The notes under the pieces: generated by a model
Database searches by the model: none
Told to the model about the DNA's origin: nothing
The model's input: only the letters and a program-made list of their open reading frames with translations
Part shown: positions 58,789-64,000 of the stretch, piece after piece
Position numbering within the stretch: position 1 is the first letter of the stretch
How the letters are laid out: every line of letters starts with the position of its first letter
Origin: Gonatopus flavifemur
Taxonomy: Eukaryota > Arthropoda > Insecta > Hymenoptera > Dryinidae
Length of the DNA: 64,000 nucleotides
Direction of reading: 5' to 3'
Assembly (NCBI GenBank): GCA_018340375.1
Contig: JAFFJZ010000001.1
Location: 42,462,001 to 42,526,000 of the forward strand
Made by a program: the position numbers and the translations under genes

Positions 58789-60778
58789 AAGAAAAACTTC
58801 AATCAGAGTTCAATTAAAAATATTTCAAGGAATTATCCTAAGCGCATCTTCCTTGGAGCTTCCAATGCTCCCAGGTTGCTGAATTTTTTGGAGTGTCTGT
58901 TCGCATCAACCTCGTTGCTTCTTCTCAACCAAGTGGATCATAGTAATATATGCTCAACTTCGTGGCTGGATTCCATTAGATTTTCCTCTGCGCACTACTC
59001 TCAGAGCGTCTAACGGTATTCGGTGAAATGCCTTTGTGAAAAGAAGCCTTGCGTCCCAATAACTTGGTATCGACATTTTGGGCTCTGTCAAGAACTCCAC
59101 AGAATTTGTATGAAATTACTTTCTCATAGAATTTCAACAAAACAATAAAGAACGATCCTTGAAATTTCCAAGGGCATTTGAAGAATCGATTACAATGGCA
59201 CGATAGAGTTCTTCCCAGCAAATGACACGTAGTATAACGCGTTTTAATCCAACGTTTCAAACCATAGACAAAGTTGAGAGAAATTTTCATTCCTCCATTC
59301 TAGAATTTTTCCAGGATGAATTATAATTCATACGGTGAGACTGTTGAAAAAAAATTAATATGAGGAAAAAATGAAAAAATGAAGTCAATTCTGATGTTCT
59401 CGAGTCAAACCTCGCATTGAACTTCGCTTTATTTCGTTTAATTTTTGCTTCGTAGTTACGTTCTCGCTCCATTCCGTTGAATTTCTAAAGCGTTGAGAAC
59501 TACGGTATTTCGAGCATATTCTGTAATGGAGAATACGTGTATTCGAAACGAAAATTCAACTTTGATGGATTCTCAGTTCATACTTCTGGTCATTAGGAAA
59601 TCGTGTATCGTGGTTTATAAGAATAGGTATCGAAGAATTCACGCATCGAGAAAAATGACACGACGATAGAAGGATCAAGTATTGAATCGTATATTCCTCA
59701 TAAAAATGTATGATATTCGTTTCAATTTCCACTCTACTTTTCGCGTGGAAGGTTTATCAGTGTTCGGGATATTTTGAGATTTCAATCGAATTTTCGGCAC
59801 ATGTGTTTACTCGCGAGATGAATGAGTTGATTCGTCTACTTGTGAAAGAAAAAAAACATATCGCGAAAGAGATATCGAAGTCATACGAAATTGGATATTC
59901 ACGCCAAACGAATGGAGATTTAATTATATCAAGGGGAAATCAAATTGATGCAAATGACTTCTTCAAAGTGAAACTTGAAGAACCATCTGGGAATCTCAAA
60001 TCTGAAAATCAATGAGATCTTGGTAATACTTTGGATATGAAGAGTGAAAACTCTTGAGCTGTTCTATCTCTGAATTCAATTACACGTTTCGCGGTTTGAC
60101 GTGGGCGCCGATTTCAATACATTGATATGTAAAATTCGAAAGCGATGAGAAGGCTAACCGAATGAAATTTAGTTCGATGAATTATTTCATGATTCACGTC
60201 GAGGATCGGTGGTTAGTCGAGTTATTGGAAATATTTCATACCGAATTGGAATTTCTTTCATCAAAATTAGAGATAATAATTCTGAAAATTCCTTTGAAAT
60301 TCTCACGAAATCTTTGTGGTTCTTATTGGGATAAAATTTTGATGGAAATCTTTTTATTTTCACATCGAATCGGATTTCGTTAGCTATGAGAGTGATTTTT
60401 CAACTGTGGCAGCAAAAACTTTTGACTGTTTACTCTTTTTTATATAATACTGGAAATGTTGCTAGTCAAGCGAGAAAATTTGCTGTTTTAGTCAATCACA
60501 TTGCTCTCTTAGCAATCCAGTTAGCTATTTTGAGTAAAATCAACATCAACTCAAAATTTAGTTGCTTCAATTGAATATTAGTATACCTACTTAAAGTCCC
60601 TTTGACTGAAAATTTTCGTTGCCACAAACAATATTTCAGCCTAAGCAACTTAAATTTTCTATTCGATGTCTTTGTTATTTACTATCACTGTTAGAAAAGT
60701 TAAAAAGTTTCTTTCATAAACAATCTATTAAACAGAACTCATAATAAATTATTGAATTCAATGATATACACAGAGAAA
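58789..60778. other. Stretch with one possible small gene
   Basis: The only frame worth listing is at 59710-60015. Frames at 60162-60383 and 60386-60574 are short and unrecognised; the latter overlaps AGCT/GTTGC-type repeat debris. Confidence 0.35.
59710..60015 (+). CDS. Hypothetical 101-residue protein, possibly secreted
   Basis: Product not recognised. It starts at ATG 59710 and stops at TGA 60013-60015. The N terminus MIFVSISTLLFAWKVYQCSG is hydrophobic with a Cys-Ser-Gly end, like a signal peptide or a single membrane anchor. The rest is charged and soluble-looking: EMNELIRLLVKEKKHIAKEI (amphipathic, possibly helical), then YSRQTNGDLIISRGNQ and a C terminus of KVKLEEPSGNLKSENQ. Residue composition is more protein-like than most frames in the window, and no repeat explains it. 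No intron, promoter element or AATAAA was found in the nearby 3' sequence. It could also be one exon of a larger gene, or chance. Confidence 0.25.
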   Translation: MIFVSISTLLFAWKVYQCSGYFEISIEFSAHVFTREMNELIRLLVKEKKHIAKEISKSYEIGYSRQTNGDLIISRGNQIDANDFFKVKLEEPSGNLKSENQ

Positions 60779-60996
60779 AATTTTCTGTAAAATTCACCTT
60801 AAATCCGATAAATATAGGAATAACATTAAATTACTGTAATTTATACCGCAGTATCTATTACATTAATCGCAATTTATGTGACCACTGCAGCAAATTTTCA
60901 TTTTCATCGGAGACATTGGATGATTGAACAGGAATTTCGGTATATCTTACAGCAATTTAATGCTGTCTCTATAATTACAGAATTTTTCTATCTGTG
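60779..60996. mobile_element. CACAGAG-type MITE, TA flanks
   Basis: CACAGAGAAAAATTTTCTGT at the left pairs with ACAGAATTTTTCTATCTGTG at the right; TA on both sides. The interior contains TTACTGTAATTTATACCGC and TCTTACAGCAATTTAATGC, a weak inner palindrome. Confidence 0.8.
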
Positions 60997-63730
60997 TAAT
61001 TCGTAATGCTAAGAATTTTATTCCTAATGTTGAGAATTTCCTTCCTAATTTTAAAAACATATTTCTCAAATGTAATTGATAATTATCACATTTCAGCGAG
61101 GAAGTGTGAAATTTTATCAATCACATAAATTCAAGAATCAGTATTAAATTTAATATGAAAATATGATATTTCACAAAGAATTTCGTATTAAATTCAAGAA
61201 CTTTTCTAACAGTGGAAATTTCAACCAAAGTGTTTTCTCAGTGTGCAGCGAATTTTTAGCTCGATCAGTGAAAATATTTGCTGCCAAAAGTTTTTTCTTC
61301 ACGTACCGTTGAAGAAAACTAATTCAATTTAGCTTGGAATATCCTAAAAAATATTGAACATTCCAAAGTACAGGGATGCAACTTGGATCTTGAAATTTAC
61401 TATTCCGTCGAGCTGTAAACTCTTCTCCAAAGGTAATCCTTCTTCATCGCGCGTTAATATAATGTTATTATCGGTATGAGACGGCTAAAATTGTCAAGTT
61501 ATTTGGTCTCGTCCCAACAATATGCAGTATATCTGAACGAATAAGAGCGAGGAGATTGATGCCAAGGGAAAGCAAAAACTCATTTCCCGCCACAATAAAA
61601 ATAGAAGGAACTGGAAGGCGTAGGTAGAATTGCGTGTAACGCAGTTTCGTCACGTAACAATCCGACAGCTTGAAAAAGGACGAAAGACAAACTTTGGAGA
61701 CAAACGGAACTGTCATCTCCACACCGGACATGACGGGTTCTCTTCTTCCTTTTCTCTCTCCCTTCACATCTCTCTGTTCCTCTTTTCCTCTGCATTTATA
61801 TATACATGTAAACTTCTACACGTTCAACTCTCTTTCAACTCTCAAGCTATCATATTTGATCGACCTTCAGTAATTTTTCATCCCCAGTCCACGGTATACA
61901 GCTTTGTTTCTCTCTATCATTCCGTGTTGATGATATACACATTTCTCAGGATGATTTTATCATGGTTCCACTTTGTCCTTTCATTTCAACTCTCTTGACT
62001 GCTATGAATTCCCGTCTCTTCTCAAATTTATTATGAATTTGGTGAATTATGATTTTAGAGAATGAGTTAATTCAATTCTGAAGATATTAGGTCGAGAAAA
62101 ATTTAGGATCAAGGGGGTATTCTAGTGTAGAAGCACGAATTTCGGACATTTTTTCGAGCTCTGTACAAATAAAACAGAGAATATTTTCACTATCCATTAT
62201 TTCAACATTCGTTTATTGATCTTTCAAGAATACAACAAAATTACTGGCAAAAACATATTCGAAATTAACAAAGTTGTGAGGTGGTGAAGTGAGGGTTCCA
62301 AAAAAAAAGACTTCCCTGGCGTGCGTGATTTCAGCCCTTCTGGTGATCTGAAACAAAAAAATCCAATGGGATCTTAATCAGTGAAGATGCCGCTATGCTA
62401 TATGAACCTCGGATAAGTCGAAAAACATTTCAGATTTTTAAAAAATAATAAAATTGGGAAAATTCAAATTTTGTTGGTTCATACGATAGAGACATGTATA
62501 GAAAATGTTCATACCAAATTTGAAATGAATCGGTTCAGTAGAATTTGAGATATCGTGTACGCCAGCTCGAAAAAAGTAGTTTCCAGAAAAACGCATTCGA
62601 AGTTTTAAGTCAAGATTTCTGGAAATTCCACACATTGAATTGTGCGGTGTACTTATATATTGTTGATCGGTGATTCCTGCTCCATATAATGTACCTTCCT
62701 CAACTTCAAAATGCTCATTCTCTGAAGTTCGTTCGATAGTATGTCAGATCCTGACAAAATCTGACCGATTTTTGGAACAATATGTGATATTATTTTTCCG
62801 GTCGTACCAGATTAGATGCCGCGTCACTAAAATGGCTATACCTCTGTAAATAATGAGAATTTCAAAAAATCTTCTCAAAGGCATATTCTTGAATGTCTAA
62901 ACTTCAAAAGTATGAAAGGAAGAAACCCTAATTGGTTGTAAAAGTCAACTGACGGTGACAATTTGGAATTGAAAAGTGAAAAACGAACGACTTGAATGTT
63001 TTTTGGAATATATGATATTAATGAACCAAATGTCGAAGTCGTTATCAATGATATCCAATTGATGACGATTTCAAGAAGATAATTGACTTATTAACATTGG
63101 AATTATTGTTCAATATCCTACATTTATTTACTGCAATGATGAATTCTTTCTGGGAGAACAGGTGTGGCTTCGAGTCAATATTCGAAAGGAATTGTTCATG
63201 CGTTTCTGGACCTCTCTTACGCTTTTACGGAAGTATTTTAGCCAGGTGATGTAGGGTTGATCAGAATAAATGGGAACTCGAAGGGTTTGGATCTGATAAA
63301 TTAGAGGCAGAAGAAAAAAAAGGTCTTGGTATGACGCACAGTTCCTTCATCCTTTGTACAAAATGTATAATTTATGGATTGAATTTCTTAATTCTTACCG
63401 ATAATATATTTTTCCTTTTTTAACAAACAGAGGAATCCATGTTGAAAAAACTTTACAGAATTTGAATTTCTTCTAATTTTTGTACCCTTCTTTTTGTCAA
63501 GATTTTGTAGAGATCGATAACGCTAGAATAATTGAACAAGGATAACGAACTCATTATATCAACGACAGTACCGAAAGTTCTATTAAATTTATCTATCAGT
63601 TTTTACATCTTGAGATAAGTGTTCTGAATTTTAAAAAATCTGGACTTCTTTCCATGTGGTAAATTTCTTGATCTCCTTGTTGAGGTGTAACAATACGTCG
63701 ACACAAGTATTATAATCCTAGTTCCTTGAG
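60997..63730. other. Gene-free stretch
   Basis: 61735-61990 is CT-rich with composition-driven frames (up to 122 codons). 62109-62850 looks like an old unclassified repeat: GGGGGTATTCTAGTGTA near 62116 resembles an element terminus, but no partner was found. Confidence 0.4.
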
Positions 63731-63734
63731 GCAT

Positions 63735-63803
63735 CGTAGTCATCATCATCATCATCATCATCATCATCGTCATCGTTCTCGTCATCATCGTCATCGTCTG
63801 AGA
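63735..63803. repeat. (ATC)n / (GAT)n trinucleotide microsatellite
   Basis: About 10 ATC units, then interrupted CGTCATC units. On the minus strand it encodes poly-Met/Thr in one frame and poly-Asp in another. Confidence 0.9.
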
Positions 63804-63879
63804 AAAGTGGGACGATCTATTTTGTTTGAGACAATGCCAAGCGTATACCGAACTGAAGTGCCGTCTCAGCTCGAATAGA

Positions 63880-63992
63880 TGTTTCTGTAGGTTACCAAGG
63901 GTACTGCTGTTGTTGCTGTTGGTGTTATTGCTGTTACTGCACGACGCGTTCTGCAGTGCAATTGCGACGCGGTTAATTGCCACGCGAAACAA
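63880..63992 (-). other. Possible exon at the window edge (CpG-rich, Asn-rich frame)
   Basis: On the minus strand the frame reads VAINRVAIALQNASCSNSNN then TNSNNSSTLGNLQKHLF and is open to the right edge, so it may continue beyond the window. A donor-like GTAACC follows NSSTLG at about 63893-63898, which would place the GAT microsatellite in an intron. CAACAGCAAC-type (opa-like) triplets and several CpGs (ACGACGCG, GCGACGCGG) contrast with the AT-rich surroundings. The plus strand is also open in two frames, so strand and coding status are uncertain. Confidence 0.25.
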
Positions 63993-64000
63993 GAGAGAAA

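Noticed and set aside
58468..59013. 181-codon plus-strand frame, the longest in the window
   Set aside because: Its first half lies in the MITE at 58566-58788, whose inverted copy sits at 9494-9714. It is repeat-derived.
61468..61998. Three overlapping frames up to 122 codons
   Set aside because: CT-rich tract, open on both strands, no domain, no splice or polyadenylation context.
62109..62850. Complete transposon suggested by a TAGTGTAG-like terminus
   Set aside because: Only one possible terminus was found; boundaries could not be supported.
1..64000. CRISPR array, rRNA, bacterial operon or promoter structures
   Set aside because: The only regular arrays are the tandem repeats described, without spacers. 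Sequence character is eukaryotic.
1..64000. Known conserved insect microRNAs
   Set aside because: Scanning by eye for remembered mature sequences (let-7, bantam, miR-184, miR-276, miR-8 and others) gave no match. This is not an exhaustive search.
1..64000. Integrated viral genome or LTR/LINE retrotransposon
   Set aside because: No reverse transcriptase, integrase, capsid or polymerase motifs, no paired LTRs and no long coding frames were recognised.

Overview
The window is AT-rich, repeat-dense nuclear DNA from a eukaryote, most likely an insect and possibly a hymenopteran. That guess rests on the mixture of short terminal-inverted-repeat (TIR) elements, a hAT, a Mutator-like and piggyBac-like elements, and on the very low gene density; nothing in the window proves the species. 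I find no rRNA, no intact tRNA, no CRISPR array, no operon and no complete recognisable host gene. Almost all open reading frames are short, many lack an ATG, and the longest lie in low-complexity DNA or inside repeats.

The real content is transposon-derived. (1) At least 17 short inverted-repeat elements (about 0.2-1.1 kb) share termini of the form CAC(T/G)G-A/G-rich, have mostly unrelated interiors, and are usually flanked on both sides by TA. (2) A 2.7-kb hAT element at 39009-41718 has a perfect 8-bp target-site duplication and a decayed C-terminal transposase domain on the minus strand. (3) A 695-bp Mutator-like element at 13117-13811 has an 8-bp duplication and the C-terminal end of a MULE-type transposase. 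It sits between two oppositely oriented copies of one MITE. (4) Two piggyBac-like elements have TTAA-type ends (48950-50667 and 50783-51040). (5) Several long foldback elements have TA flanks or CCCAATAA termini. (6) Three decayed tRNA-like modules lie inside different TIR elements. (7) Tandem repeats include a 141-bp unit found at two loci 20 kb apart.

Layout: 1-4.5 kb, mostly featureless; 4.5-10.5 kb, nested MITEs and a possible small gene region near 5.6-6.4 kb; 10.5-14.5 kb, a 31-bp tandem repeat and the Mutator-like locus; 14.8-16.2 kb, a possible short terminal coding region and two MITEs; 18.7-23.7 kb, nested elements and the 141-bp repeat; 23.7-31 kb, sparse, with purine/pyrimidine tracts; 31-34.2 kb, multiply nested MITEs; 36.6-47.5 kb, a foldback mariner-like element, the hAT and many MITEs; 48.9-51 kb, piggyBac-like elements; 51-54.8 kb, sparse; 54.8-61 kb, more nested elements and one possible small secreted protein; 61-64 kb, sparse, with a CpG-rich, Asn/Gln-codon-rich edge that may be the start of a real exon.

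Best reading: an intergenic or large-intron desert in which several DNA-transposon superfamilies inserted into one another. No set of genes here works together as a pathway.
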